Source: Schizochytrium sp. CCTCC M209059 (taxonomy: Eukaryota; Sar; Bigyra; Thraustochytrida; Thraustochytriidae). Taken from it: a DNA stretch of 64,000 nt. The stretch is from contig KN805370.1 in assembly GCA_000818945.1 (NCBI GenBank), positions 62,001-126,000 on the forward strand, read 5' to 3'. The position numbers were made by a program, and so were the translations under genes. The notes below the pieces were generated by a model, which saw nothing but the letters and a program-made list of their open reading frames with translations, ran no database searches and was not told where the DNA came from. How positions within the stretch are numbered: the stretch's first letter is position 1; each line of letters starts with the position of its first letter. Shown here piece after piece: positions 54,683 through 64,000 of this stretch.

Positions 54683-56002
54683 ATGGGCAAGGGCAGCGAG
54701 GGCCGCAGCGCCGTGAACGGGGTGCAGACCAGCGCGAACCCGCAGAGCAACAAGCCAAAGTCTATTTTGATTGAAGGCGTCCTGTATGATGTGACAAACT
54801 TCAGACACCCAGGTGGCTCGATTATTGACTTTTTGACCGAGGGTGAGGCCGGCGTGGACGCCACGCAGGCGTACCGCGAGTTCCATCAACGGTCCGGCAA
54901 GGCCGACAAGTATCTCAAGTCCCTTCCCAAACTGGATGTTAGCAAGGTCAAGTCGCGGTTTTCGTCCAAGGAGCAGGCGCGGCGAGATGCCATGACGAAA
55001 GACTATGCAGAATTCCGCGAGCAACTCATCAAGGAAGGCTACTTTGACCCCTCGCTCCCGCACATGACGTACCGCGTGGTCGAGATTGTTGTTCTCTTCG
55101 TGCTTTCCTTTTGGCTGATGGGTCAGTCTTCACCCCTCGCGCTCGCTCTCGGCATTGTCGTCAGCGGCATCTCTCAGGGTCGCTGCGGCTGGGTAATGCA
55201 TGAGATGGGCCATGGGTCGTTCACTGGTGTCATTTGGCTTGACGACCGGTTGTGCGAGTTCTTTTACGGCGTTGGTTGTGGCATGAGCGGTCATTACTGG
55301 AAAAACCAGCACAGCAAACACCACGCAGCGCCAAACCGGCTCGAGCACGATGTAGATCTCAACACCTTGCCATTGGTGGCCTTCAACGAGCGCGTCGTGC
55401 GCAAGGTCCGACCGGGCACGCTGCTTGCGCTCTGGCTTCGTGTCCAGGCATACCTTTTCGCGCCAGTTTCGTGCCTTTTGATTGGTCTCGGATGGACGCT
55501 GTACTTGCACCCTCGGTACATGATGCGCACGAAGCGCTGGATGGAGTTCGTCTGGATCGCTGTGCGCTACGCGACGTGGTTTAGCGTCATGGGTGCGCTT
55601 GGGTACACGCCGGGGCAGTCGTTGGGCATGTACTTGTGCGCCTTTGGTCTCGGCTGCATTTACATTTTTCTGCAGTTCGCCGTAAGTCACACCCATTTGC
55701 CCGTGAGCAACCCGGAGGATCAGCTGCATTGGCTCGAGTACGCGGCGGACCACACTGTGAACATCAGCACCAAGTCGTGGTTTGTCACATGGTGGATGTC
55801 GAACCTCAACTTTCAGATCGAGCACCACCTTTTCCCCACGGCGCCCCAGTTCCGTTTCAAGGAGATCAGCCCGCGCGTCGAGGCCCTCTTCAAGCGCCAC
55901 GGTCTCCCTTACTACGACATGCCCTACACGAGCGCCGTCTCCACCACCTTTGCCAACCTCTACTCCGTCGGCCATTCCGTCGGCGACGCCAAGCGCGACT
56001 AG
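54683..56002 (+). CDS. Cytochrome-b5 fusion front-end fatty acid desaturase, probably delta-5
   Basis: 439 residues from the ATG at 54683, the same length as the Thraustochytrium delta-5 desaturase and very similar as far as I recognise it (start MGKGSEGRS). An N-terminal cytochrome b5 domain carries the haem motif HPGG at 42-45. The three histidine boxes of a membrane diiron desaturase are HEMGH (173-177), HSKHH (210-214) and QIEHH (378-382). The Gln at the start of the third box is the hallmark of front-end desaturases, which insert a double bond between an existing one and the carboxyl end. The expected reaction is 20:4n-3 to EPA or 20:3n-6 to ARA in the ER. Regiospecificity cannot be proved from sequence. 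Confidence 0.93.
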   Translation: MGKGSEGRSAVNGVQTSANPQSNKPKSILIEGVLYDVTNFRHPGGSIIDFLTEGEAGVDATQAYREFHQRSGKADKYLKSLPKLDVSKVKSRFSSKEQARRDAMTKDYAEFREQLIKEGYFDPSLPHMTYRVVEIVVLFVLSFWLMGQSSPLALALGIVVSGISQGRCGWVMHEMGHGSFTGVIWLDDRLCEFFYGVGCGMSGHYWKNQHSKHHAAPNRLEHDVDLNTLPLVAFNERVVRKVRPGTLLALWLRVQAYLFAPVSCLLIGLGWTLYLHPRYMMRTKRWMEFVWIAVRYATWFSVMGALGYTPGQSLGMYLCAFGLGCIYIFLQFAVSHTHLPVSNPEDQLHWLEYAADHTVNISTKSWFVTWWMSNLNFQIEHHLFPTAPQFRFKEISPRVEALFKRHGLPYYDMPYTSAVSTTFANLYSVGHSVGDAKRD

Positions 56003-56646
56003 CCTCTTTTCCTAGACCTTAATTCCCCACCCCACCCCATGTTCTGTCTTCCTCCCGCCCTCCATGTCTGCGTCCTCGCGCTCGCCGTCCTCCCCCAGCG
56101 GGACCGCGCTGCCCTGCTGCAGCGGTCCAGCTCCTCCATCTCCTCCTTGGCCTCTCCTCCTCCTGCCCCGGCGCCGCCCCCTGCAATCGCGGGGCCCGCA
56201 TTGCACGCCGCGCCGCCTCTTCTGCATCGCCGTCTGCGTCGCCCTGCGCTCTGCATCGCAGCGCATTGCATCGCATCGCATCGCATCGCATTGCATTGCA
56301 TCGCATCGCATTGCATTGCACGCCGCGCCGCAGTCCCGCGGCCTGCAGCAGTCCCGCATCGCCGCGCACCCGACCCGGCACGAGCGGAGCAGAGCAGAGC
56401 GGAGCAGAGCAGAGCGGAGCAGAGCAGAGCGGAGCAGCGGAGCAGCGGCGGACTGGGTCCCTCCCTCCCGGCGGAGAGGACAGAGGCGCGGGCGGACTCA
56501 TCTCGTCTCGCCTCGCTGCAGAGCGCCAACGCGCGACGCTGGCGAGCAGGGCAGGGCAGGCAGGCAGGGCAGGCAGGCAGGCAGGCAGGCAGGGCAGAGC
56601 GGAGCGAGAGCAGCGGGGAGCGGGCGAGCGGGCGAGGCAGGATAGG
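56003..56646. promoter_or_regulatory. Intergenic with hexa- and pentanucleotide repeats
   Basis: This lies between the tandem desaturase and carnitine acyltransferase genes. It contains a GCATC/GCATT array (about 56263-56320), a GAGCAGAGC array (about 56385-56440) and GGCA arrays (about 56545-56600). An open frame leading into the acyltransferase from 56266 is repeat-derived and was not used. Confidence 0.5.
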
Positions 56647-58530
56647 ATGTCCAAGGTGGCCGGGTACGAGAAGGCGCTGTTCAGGGACCATGGCGCGGAC
56701 TTCGCGGAGTCCAAGGACATGGAGCCCGCGTCGCAGACGCTGTACGCCAAGCAGGGCGAGGTGGACCCGCTGCCGCTGCCGGAGCTGGAGCACACCTTTG
56801 AGCTCTTTCTGCAGAGCGTCAAGCCCCATGTGACCGAGGCCGAGTACCGCGAGACGGAGCGCAAGGTCCGCGAATTCGCCAAAGAGGGCGGCCTCGCGCA
56901 AGAGCTCCAAAAGCGCCTCCAGGCCCTCGCCGAGGAGCGCAAAGGCAGCTCTTGGTTCATCAAAATGTGGAACGAGGCAGCCTACCTCGGCTACCGCGAC
57001 AGCGTTGTGTGGAACGTCACCTACTACCTGCAGTTCAAGGACGAGCTCGCCAGCGGCATGGCCTCGCAGACGCGCCGCGCCGCGCGCTTCGTGTACCACG
57101 CCCTCGCCTTTCGCGACGAGCTCGTCAGCGGCAGACTGACACCCGACATGGTCAAGAAGAAGGCGTGGTCCAACTCACAGTACAAGTACATGTTCAACGC
57201 CTCGCGCATGCCCGGCGAAGACGGCATGGACTTTGTGCGCACTTACGCCCCCGATGTCTACAACCACATTGTTGTGGTGCGCAAGAACCGCTTTTACACC
57301 TTTGACGTTCAGGGCCTCAGCGTCGATGACCTGCACTACCAGCTGGAGCGTGTCAAGCGCATGGCGGACCGCGAGGGCACGGACTACTACCCTGTTGGCG
57401 TGCTCACGGCCGAGGACCGCGACAAGTGGGCCGCCAAGCGACTCCTGCTGACAGAGCTCGGCGCCGAGGCCGACGGCCGTCTCAACGCTGCCAGCCTCGA
57501 GCGTATCGAGTCCTCGATCCTCTGCGTTAACCTTGAAGACTGGAGCCCGACCACGCGCGAGGAGACTGGCCTGTCCCTTCTCGCAGGCAACGGTCGCAAC
57601 CGCTTCTGGGACAAGTCGATGCAGTTCGTCTTTTTCGAGAACGGTAAGGGTGGCTACGTCGGCGAGCACGCCATGATGGATGGCATGACCACAACGCGTC
57701 TGGTCAACTACTGCCTTGATAAGGTTTTTGCCGACCCACCAGAGGTCGTGAGCGGCGCCAACTTTTCCAACTCGCTCCTGCCTGAACCGGAGCCCGTGCT
57801 CTTCCAGCTCTCGCAGAGCGCAAAGGCCGCCATTCAGGAGGCCGAGGCCACCTTTGATGCCATGCTCGCGAGCAAGGAGCTCTCGGTGTGCATGTTTCAT
57901 GGATACGGCAAGAACAAGATCAAGACCTTTAAGACCTCGCCGGATGCCTTTGCGCAGGTGGCCATCCAGTATGCTTACTACAAGACCTTTGGATGCTGCC
58001 GAGGTACCTACGAGTCCACGCAGACGCGCACTTACATGCACGGCCGCACCGAGGTGACCCGATCCGTCACCAACGAGTCGGTTGCCTTTTGCCAGGCTAT
58101 GACCTCTGGAGGCGTCCCCACGAAGCGCTGCCTTGAGCTTTTGCGATCTGCCGCCTCTGCGCACTCGGCGTACACGAAAAAGGCTAGCGCCGGCATGGGT
58201 TGCGATCGTCATCTTCTCGGACTCAAGATGATGATGCGCGACGGTGAGAGCGCCGAGCTTTACTCGGACGCGGGCTACGCTCGCTCGTCTACCTGGGCAT
58301 TGTCGACCTCGGGTCTTGGCGGTGAGCTCATGGACGGCTGGGGTTTTGGCGAGGTTGTGCCTCATGGTCTTGGCATTGGCTACTCTGTGCAGAACGACAA
58401 GCTCCGCTTCACTGTGTCCTCTCGTCACCCCGAGCAGAAGTGGGCCACGCGTTTCACTGCAAACATGGAAGCCGCTCTTCAGGAGATGCAAGCCGTAGTC
58501 GCCATGGGTGAGAGTGAGGGTAAGCTTTAG
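56647..58530 (+). CDS. Carnitine O-acyltransferase
   Basis: The ATG at 56647 gives 627 residues, a normal length for carnitine acetyl- or octanoyltransferases. The N-terminal block includes LPLPELEHTFELFLQSVKP. The catalytic His is in GEHAMMDGMT, His 341. Further conserved blocks are HGYGKNKIKTFKTSPDAFAQ (CoA site), QYAYYKTFG, YESTQTRTYMHGRTE and a late ALSTSGL. The enzyme transfers acyl groups between CoA and carnitine for transport between peroxisome, mitochondrion and cytosol. The last three residues, GKL, resemble but do not match a canonical peroxisomal PTS1. There is no mitochondrial presequence at this start. It lies in tandem downstream of the desaturase gene. Confidence 0.93.
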   Translation: MSKVAGYEKALFRDHGADFAESKDMEPASQTLYAKQGEVDPLPLPELEHTFELFLQSVKPHVTEAEYRETERKVREFAKEGGLAQELQKRLQALAEERKGSSWFIKMWNEAAYLGYRDSVVWNVTYYLQFKDELASGMASQTRRAARFVYHALAFRDELVSGRLTPDMVKKKAWSNSQYKYMFNASRMPGEDGMDFVRTYAPDVYNHIVVVRKNRFYTFDVQGLSVDDLHYQLERVKRMADREGTDYYPVGVLTAEDRDKWAAKRLLLTELGAEADGRLNAASLERIESSILCVNLEDWSPTTREETGLSLLAGNGRNRFWDKSMQFVFFENGKGGYVGEHAMMDGMTTTRLVNYCLDKVFADPPEVVSGANFSNSLLPEPEPVLFQLSQSAKAAIQEAEATFDAMLASKELSVCMFHGYGKNKIKTFKTSPDAFAQVAIQYAYYKTFGCCRGTYESTQTRTYMHGRTEVTRSVTNESVAFCQAMTSGGVPTKRCLELLRSAASAHSAYTKKASAGMGCDRHLLGLKMMMRDGESAELYSDAGYARSSTWALSTSGLGGELMDGWGFGEVVPHGLGIGYSVQNDKLRFTVSSRHPEQKWATRFTANMEAALQEMQAVVAMGESEGKL

Positions 58531-58804
58531 AAATGTATTCCCCTTTTCCATTTTCTTTTCTTTTCTTTTCTTTTCTTTTCTCTCTTCTTCTTCTTCTTCT
58601 TCGGCATCAATGAACCCAAACAGTTTTTTTCATCATGAAGGATTCCTGACCTTGCGAAACGTTGGAGCAATATTGCTATTGGATAGGGCCTATCATGTAG
58701 AAAATTTCTGTGACTTGGAACTGCGAATCGTCAATTTCTCAGGATTGAAAGAGGCTCCGAGTCGAGTGGATCGCGTGAACGTGTGATACATGTCAATGGT
58801 TTAT

Positions 58805-60589
58805 TTACTTTTTGGTGAATCTGCGAAGAACAGTGGGAGGTAGATCATACCCTAGGATCCTTCCGCTCTGTTTTTTGGCCGTGTCCACGACTGTCCAGGT
58901 GTACCGCGTTGCTGGATCAGCAGACCATGCTGACCAGTTTTGAATGACCATCGTCGGTTTGGTCCAAGCATACATGTTCATGCAGAGGTACGAAAAGGCG
59001 CGAGAAACATAGCCTTCATAAAGTCCCGCGGTGCGGAAGCGAAGGCATGCATAGGCCGCATCGATGGCGCCGTGGAACCCGCGATTGCTACCGAGACCTT
59101 GAGGCCAAAAAGGCTCAAGGAGTGCATCTCCGACCGGCATGACTAGCGCCGCGTTCTTGGGAATCTCGTCCTCGGAACCTAGCTGGTCGAGGACAATAGG
59201 TTCGTTGCTCGAATCGGTCGTGAGAATCTTGGACGGCGACATTGCACGGGCGCGCGTACTAAAGTCGAAAAGTTGAATGGGGTTCCACGCACAAAATGAA
59301 GTTTCCTCCGGAATGCCCACAGCAGTAGCCATGATTCTGGCGAAATCCTGCAGAGCGGCAAAATCAACGTTTTCGGCTCGCAAAAGGTCCTGACCGGCAC
59401 TCGCGCCTTCACGGAGGACACCATGGTCGAGCAGAGAGCTGGTCTTCCACAAGGTTGCGACAATGTAGTGCGTCGTGCCTTTGAGATACTCGATATTCTC
59501 AATAAAGATGCCAGACTCCTTCAGGCGTTCTCTCACAGCATTTTGCTTGGGTGAAATTCCAAGGGCAAAGCTCTCCAAACCCGCCTCGTCAGGCTTGCTT
59601 GGGTCATAATCCATGTTGATGACAATACCGATGGCGCGACTGAAACGATCAACCGACTTTTGAAAGCCGAGCTTGCGGAGTGACTGGCTCCATTCACCCT
59701 CTGCCACAATGAGTGAGTCAAAGGAAACTTCTTTCTCCTCGGCTGTAGCGACGCCCTTGAGGAACATGGGGTCAAGCTGCGGGTTGTCGACCATGTTGCA
59801 TCGAAAGGTTGCCTCGTAATCAGCAGTCTTTTTCGGCTTGAAGGAGAGCGCGTCTGTGACCCGTCCTGAGAGACGGCGCAGCGCACTTTCTGAGCGAGCG
59901 GGCGCAGATGACGTGGCTATGGCAGCCCACGTTTCAAGTTCCGCGTCGAAGCGAAGCGCGCGGAGCGATGTCGCATAACGGACTTGGACTCCAAAGAGGA
60001 GCGCGGTCTTGAGGAGACAGAGTTGAATCTCGCGTGTTCCCATGTGCAAGGGACTGCCGTGAACTTGAAGTTTTGGGTAAAACAATTTGGCGCCAAGCGA
60101 GACCATGTCGTCCATCGTAGCCTGCCAGAACATGAGAATATTGACGCGAGAGAACCGTTCACGTTTCTCGAGAACGATCACATCGTGGCCAAGCAGAGCA
60201 TTTTCAAGCGCAGAGCGCAAACCAACGGGGCCCGCACCGCTCACGACGATGCGCATGGGTCGATTCGCGTGAGCGTTCGCTTGGACATCATCTTCGACAT
60301 CTTCGTTGGGATCTTCTGATACGTCAAGCGACGGATACGAGGCTCCGTCATCGGCAACGAGCGCTCGGCGTTTGTCGAGTTCCTTGTCAAGGACATCGAA
60401 GATGCGCCGAAGCTTGAATTTGCGAACGCTAGATCGGGTGGTCTTCCGGAGGCGTGCGTAAACCTCGAGTCCGCAAACTCCCTCTGGATCGACACCTGCA
60501 ATGGCTGCAAAGGCCGCAAAGCTGGACAGAACTTGGTCAACCTCGTTGGCCTCGAGGAAGGCCGTCAGCAGGTCGTCGGCGGAGCTCAT
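58805..60589 (-). CDS. MICAL-like FAD monooxygenase
   Basis: The ATG at 60589 gives 594 residues. Residues about 112-125 hold the FAD motif VVSGAGPVGLRSALENALLG, followed by IVLEKRERFSRVNILMFW and LGAKLFYPKL. These are the blocks that define MICAL flavoenzymes within the hydroxylase family. GDALLEPFWPQGLGSNRGFH near 480 is the second FAD-binding motif, also MICAL-specific. MICALs oxidise actin methionines and sever filaments. This protein is only the monooxygenase plus an N-terminal helical region: no CH, LIM or C-terminal Rab-binding domain is present. Upstream of the ATG is an in-frame 9-bp array that was not included. Confidence 0.85.
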   Translation of the reverse strand: MSSADDLLTAFLEANEVDQVLSSFAAFAAIAGVDPEGVCGLEVYARLRKTTRSSVRKFKLRRIFDVLDKELDKRRALVADDGASYPSLDVSEDPNEDVEDDVQANAHANRPMRIVVSGAGPVGLRSALENALLGHDVIVLEKRERFSRVNILMFWQATMDDMVSLGAKLFYPKLQVHGSPLHMGTREIQLCLLKTALLFGVQVRYATSLRALRFDAELETWAAIATSSAPARSESALRRLSGRVTDALSFKPKKTADYEATFRCNMVDNPQLDPMFLKGVATAEEKEVSFDSLIVAEGEWSQSLRKLGFQKSVDRFSRAIGIVINMDYDPSKPDEAGLESFALGISPKQNAVRERLKESGIFIENIEYLKGTTHYIVATLWKTSSLLDHGVLREGASAGQDLLRAENVDFAALQDFARIMATAVGIPEETSFCAWNPIQLFDFSTRARAMSPSKILTTDSSNEPIVLDQLGSEDEIPKNAALVMPVGDALLEPFWPQGLGSNRGFHGAIDAAYACLRFRTAGLYEGYVSRAFSYLCMNMYAWTKPTMVIQNWSAWSADPATRYTWTVVDTAKKQSGRILGYDLPPTVLRRFTKK

Positions 60590-61735
60590 CCTCTTACTGG
60601 TTGCTTGGCTTGCTTGGCTTGCTTGGCTTGCTTGGCTTGCTTGGCTTGCTTGGCTTGCTTGGCTTGCTTGGCTTGCTTGGCTTGCTTTACTTGGACAACG
60701 CTGCAATGTATTTTTGGTTTGCCAGAGCACCCTCCGCGCGAGGGCCGCAGCCGACTAGCCGACAAGGGCGCAAGCTCATTTGTTTGTTACCAAGGTGGGC
60801 TTTTTGCGACAATCGCGTCTTGCCGCCTGTCGCGCACGTGTGTGTGCACACTCCGGCTGGCGGCAGAACCCTCACAGAACCTTCGGAAAATAAAGGACTT
60901 TATTACTACACTACACAGTCTGTGTCTGTGTGGCATCGTTGACAAGTGAACATACGCACCAAAAGCTGGCTGGTAGGTCCATGCAGGAAGCCAGACCAAA
61001 CGGAGTGTGGGCATGAGGAATAAGTTATAGTCAAAGCTTCTTGCGATCATGTCGTCAAGAATGGCAGGCCAATCGTATACTACCATACAATTACGTACGT
61101 ATACGTACGTACCGTTGCTTTGATTGCCTCGCGCAGCAGCCAGCATGGGTATAGTAGCCTAGTATACCATACAAAAAGGAAATGAGGAATTCGACCCACC
61201 GAGGAGAGAGAGAGTAAGAGAGAGAGAGAGAAAGAGAGAAAGAGAGAAAGAGACAGCCAGCAATGGCGAGGCCCTCCTTCTTCTCCTGGATTCTTTCATA
61301 GGCACTGTTTGGCTGGACAACTAAACTGGCTGACAGATCAAGTAAATCAATCAACTGGCTTTGCTGGTCGTCTTGAGGGATATCTATTTTGACATGGGTG
61401 GCGGGGCAAGTGAGAACACTGGCAAAGCAAAAAGGCAAGAAAATATCAAGCAAAAAACAACGAGAACGAAAGATGCCATGCACACAAATAAAGGAGATGG
61501 AAAGCGAAGTCCACGGACGGCTATGTGTTCATCGTGCTGACCGTCGGAGAGTAAGTAAGTAAAGTGGGAGGGAGGGGAATTGATGGTACCAATCCCTGAC
61601 GAGTGAGGGACGGGATGAGGATATGGTCTGGCGGGCGGGCGGGCGGGCACGTAGACCCGGGCAAAAAGAAATTGACAACCTCAATCGACGCCTTCTCTGC
61701 TAGCTTTCTGATTGGTCGGTCGGTCGGTCGCTCGC
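60590..61735. other. Intergenic, between the MICAL-like start and the coronin 3' end
   Basis: No gene is supported. Besides the 9-bp array it contains a perfect 20-bp palindrome of alternating TACG (61092-61111), an AG-rich tract (61203-61252) and a CGGG tetramer array (61631-61648). Confidence 0.5.
60599..60687. repeat. Nonamer array, about ten units, before the MICAL-like ATG
   Basis: Units of TTGCTTGGC in tandem (GCCAAGCAA on the coding strand). They stay open in the MICAL-like frame as an Ala-Ser-Gln repeat but contain no ATG, so they are most likely 5' UTR. Confidence 0.9.
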
Positions 61736-63387
61736 TTAAGGCTCCGGGACGTCAATGCCCTTGGACTCCAGCAGAGCGGTGAGCTTGTCGACGTAGGTGG
61801 TAAGGCGATCAACCTCGGCCTGAAGGGCCTGGGGGCTCTGCTGCTTCTTGAGAGCGTGCGAGGCGGCGGCCCGAGACGGGGCATCCGAGCGCTTCGACGG
61901 GTCCATGGACATAAGAACGGGCTTCTTGTTCTTGCCAGCGAAGAACTCGTCGGCGGACATGGCCGGCTTGCCGGCATAGCAGTCCGGGTAGAGATCCTCC
62001 TGGAAGAGATCCGACTTGCGCGGGCAAATGAAGGAAAGGGGCTCGACCGTGTTGGAGGTGAGCTTGAAGAGGCGAGTAAGCTCGACCTTTTCGGTGTTGA
62101 CCCCACGCTTGGGCATGATGGCGAGACCGCGGCAAGGAGAGGCAGCACGGTAGGTCTCAATGTTAAAGGACCAGGGCTCGTCGTTGACAATCTCGTAGTA
62201 GCGAATGTTACCGTCACCCTTGCCACCCAGGTAGAGGAGGTTGCTACCTTCATCGAAGAAGGGCATGATGACACCGGCAGCCTGGTCAATGTCGGTGGTA
62301 GAGAGCGGAGTAGAGAGCTTGCGAGGATCCCAGATCTTGAACTGACGCTTGCTCTGGCGGGTGAAGCCGACCGAGCAGAGGGTGCCGTGCTCGCCAAGGA
62401 AGGTGAGCTTGCTGGTCTTGGTGCCGTTGTGGGCCTCGACAGAGCCAGTCACCTCACCGGAGCGAGGGTCGATGAGGCGCATCTGCTTGTCCTTGCTGCT
62501 CGTGGCGAGCATCGAGCCGTCGTAGCTCCAGACAACGTCCTGGAGGAGCTCCTCGTGGGGGATATCTACCCTGGACGCGCCGCTCTGCACGTCCCAGACC
62601 TTGACCATGTGGTCGGCCGAACCGGAGGCAAGGACGTGCTCGGCAGTGGGGTGGAAGCGGACGACGACAACCTTGCGCTGATGCTCGTGCATGTCGACAA
62701 GAGGCTCCGACATGGTATCGGTGAGGCCTTCCTCGGGAATGCCCCAGACCTTGATGGTGCAGTCATCGCCACCGGTAGCGATGAGCTGCTCATGGCACGG
62801 GTTGAAGTCAAAGTCGAGGACGGCACCGCGATGACCATCAAGCACGGGGGGCTGGGCGGGCAGACGACCGGGCTGGTCGAGGTTGTGGACGGCGAGCGAG
62901 CCACCACCAGTGGCCACGGGGACCGCAAAGTACTTGGTGTTGACTTTGATGTAGTTGTGGTCGCCGGTGGCCGTGCTCAGGCGGATGTTGCTGTAGTGTT
63001 CTTCCGGCTTGGAGGGCTATTTACAAGGGATAGATAGATACCGAGCAGGTCAGTCAGTCAGTCAGTCAGTCAATCAGTCAGGTCGTCTTGTCTTGCACGA
63101 CGTGCGTGCGTGCGTGCTCGCGCGTGTGCGAACTTTCGGCCCAGTGAAGGAAACGTCATATCCCTCGCTGGGCAGACGAGCGGGCGAAGCCGAGCCAAGG
63201 GGAGCCGCACTCCTGTTTCTTTCTTCTTCTTTTCTTGCTTGACAGTGAAGATTGAGATGCGCGGGCCGCCACGAGACGAGGCGGAGCGCGAAGACGCGGC
63301 GCGGGGTGCGGCCTTTGGCTTTCTGTATGTTTCACGTACCTGGCAGTACACATGGCGGACCTTGGACGCGCGGACAAAGCGGCTCAT
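61736..63387 (-). CDS. Coronin, two exons
   Basis: Exon 1 is 63340-63387 and exon 2 is 61736-63016; joined they give 442 residues. Exon 1 encodes MSRFVRASKVRHVYCQ, the invariant coronin start, and ends CAG before GTACGTG. Exon 2 begins after AAATAG with PSKPEEHYSNIRLSTATGD, which continues the family sequence exactly. Seven-bladed WD40 propeller repeats follow (VKVWDVQSG, IKVWGIPEE and others) with the coronin extension DLYPDCYAGKPAMSADEFFAG and a short C-terminal coiled coil, LQAEVDRLTTYVDKLTALLE. Coronin binds F-actin and works with Arp2/3 and cofilin in actin turnover. Length is typical of short single-propeller coronins. Confidence 0.95.
63017..63339 (-). other. Spliceosomal intron of coronin, 323 nt, phase 0
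   Basis: The donor is CAG|GTACGTG and the acceptor GTAAATAG|CCC. Splicing here restores the conserved coronin N terminus. The intron holds a TCAG tetranucleotide array (about 63051-63082). It is the only intron I can support in a protein gene of the window. Confidence 0.9.
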
Positions 63388-64000
63388 CTTGTCAAGCTAG
63401 AGTAAGTCCTGGACGTCCAAGAGGAGCAGCAAGGGGAAAAAGAAGGGCACGTGGGGTGGAGCGTGCGAACGCGCGACGTTGACAACGCTGTGCGCGAGGG
63501 AGGGAGGGCGAGGGCGAGGGAGCGGGTTGGGAGGGCGCGGCTGTCGCGAAGGAGCGAGCGAGCGTACGGCGACTCTGCTTCGCGGAGCGGGTCGCTTCGG
63601 AGGAGCCTGTCCTGGCTGGCGATATTGGTCTGGATTTGAATTTCTTTCTCCCTTCTTTTCTCCTGTTATCCCTCCCTCACTCGCTCTTTCCCTCTTTCCC
63701 TCTTTCCCTCTTTCCCTCTTTCACGCACCCGCCTGCGCCTATAGTCCACTTGCGCACACCGAGCTTCGACTTGCAAGCCGCGATATGCACTTGCCCCGTA
63801 CTGGATAGTGCACTTGCGGCGGTCCATCGCCGGCGTCCCCACGTGCCTGGACTCGCCGACTTGCGGACGCCGATACTTCACTCTGGCTCAATCCAATACA
63901 CTCCGGCACAAGTGTAGAATGCCGAGTGCACCCCGCGTACAACAGGAAGGAGCCGCGAGGGAAAACACGCGCACACGGTCGTAGCGTAAGCCTTAGATTG
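63388..64000. promoter_or_regulatory. Upstream region of coronin
   Basis: No gene is supported up to the window end. A CCCTCTTT octamer array lies at about 63676-63722. Elements with a CACTTGC core recur at roughly 63748-63820. Confidence 0.4.

Noticed and set aside
56266..56646. N-terminal extension of the carnitine acyltransferase
   Set aside because: It consists of repeat-derived His/Arg/Gln-rich sequence; the ATG at 56647 begins the conserved protein.

Overview
The window is nuclear DNA of a eukaryote, most likely a thraustochytrid (Labyrinthulomycetes, stramenopiles). The best taxonomic marker is a 439-residue cytochrome-b5 front-end desaturase at 54683..56002 whose length and sequence look like the Thraustochytrium delta-5 desaturase. 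Long intron-poor genes, GC-rich coding DNA, abundant perfect microsatellites and flagellar genes (RIB43A, a Tctex-type dynein light chain) fit this. One clear spliceosomal intron is visible, in coronin. Assignment to species is not possible from sequence reading alone.

Layout. 1..9309: a THADA/Trm732-type protein with an internal DRAP-deaminase-like domain (5' end outside the window), a TMC-family membrane protein and a Tctex-type dynein light chain. 10000..17085: one unrecognised protein, then about 4.6 kb of repeat-rich DNA, including a perfect 331-bp CAGA array, without a supportable gene, then an AlkB-type alkane monooxygenase. 18360..29472: a tandem GT8-like glycosyltransferase with a frame break, a bacterial-type PARG, a FAM184-like coiled-coil protein, a RIB43A protein and a TDG/MUG-type DNA glycosylase. 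29646..30093: three tandem tRNA-Gly(UCC) genes, each with a 24-nt hairpin intron. 30566..39117: an NF-YC-like histone-fold protein with 190 consecutive glutamines, a coiled-coil protein, a weakly TBC-like protein and an ankyrin-like gene broken by a 13-bp tandem duplication. 40090..46117: a DNAJC9-type J-protein, a sphingomyelin-synthase-like protein lacking both catalytic histidines, an M20 amidohydrolase and an RGG-box protein with a PWI-like domain. 48079..53720: a large cell-surface protein gene with one frameshift and one in-frame stop. 54683..63387: the desaturase, a carnitine acyltransferase, a MICAL-like flavin monooxygenase and coronin.

Functional themes are lipid and alkane metabolism (AlkB, desaturase, carnitine acyltransferase, the SMS-like protein), actin remodelling (MICAL-like, coronin), flagellum and microtubules (Tctex, RIB43A, possibly the coiled-coil proteins), DNA repair and ADP-ribose turnover (TDG-like, PARG), and tRNA biology (THADA fusion, tRNA-Gly cluster). 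The genes lie on both strands as independent units, with no sign of operons.

Starts were placed at ATG codons. Several longer open frames begin only at GTG or TTG, and those extensions were not used. The most novel observation is the THADA-deaminase fusion, which puts a DRAP-deaminase-like domain inside the partner subunit for tRNA position-32 methylation. In yeast, the same deaminase family is fused to the enzyme that makes pseudouridine 32.
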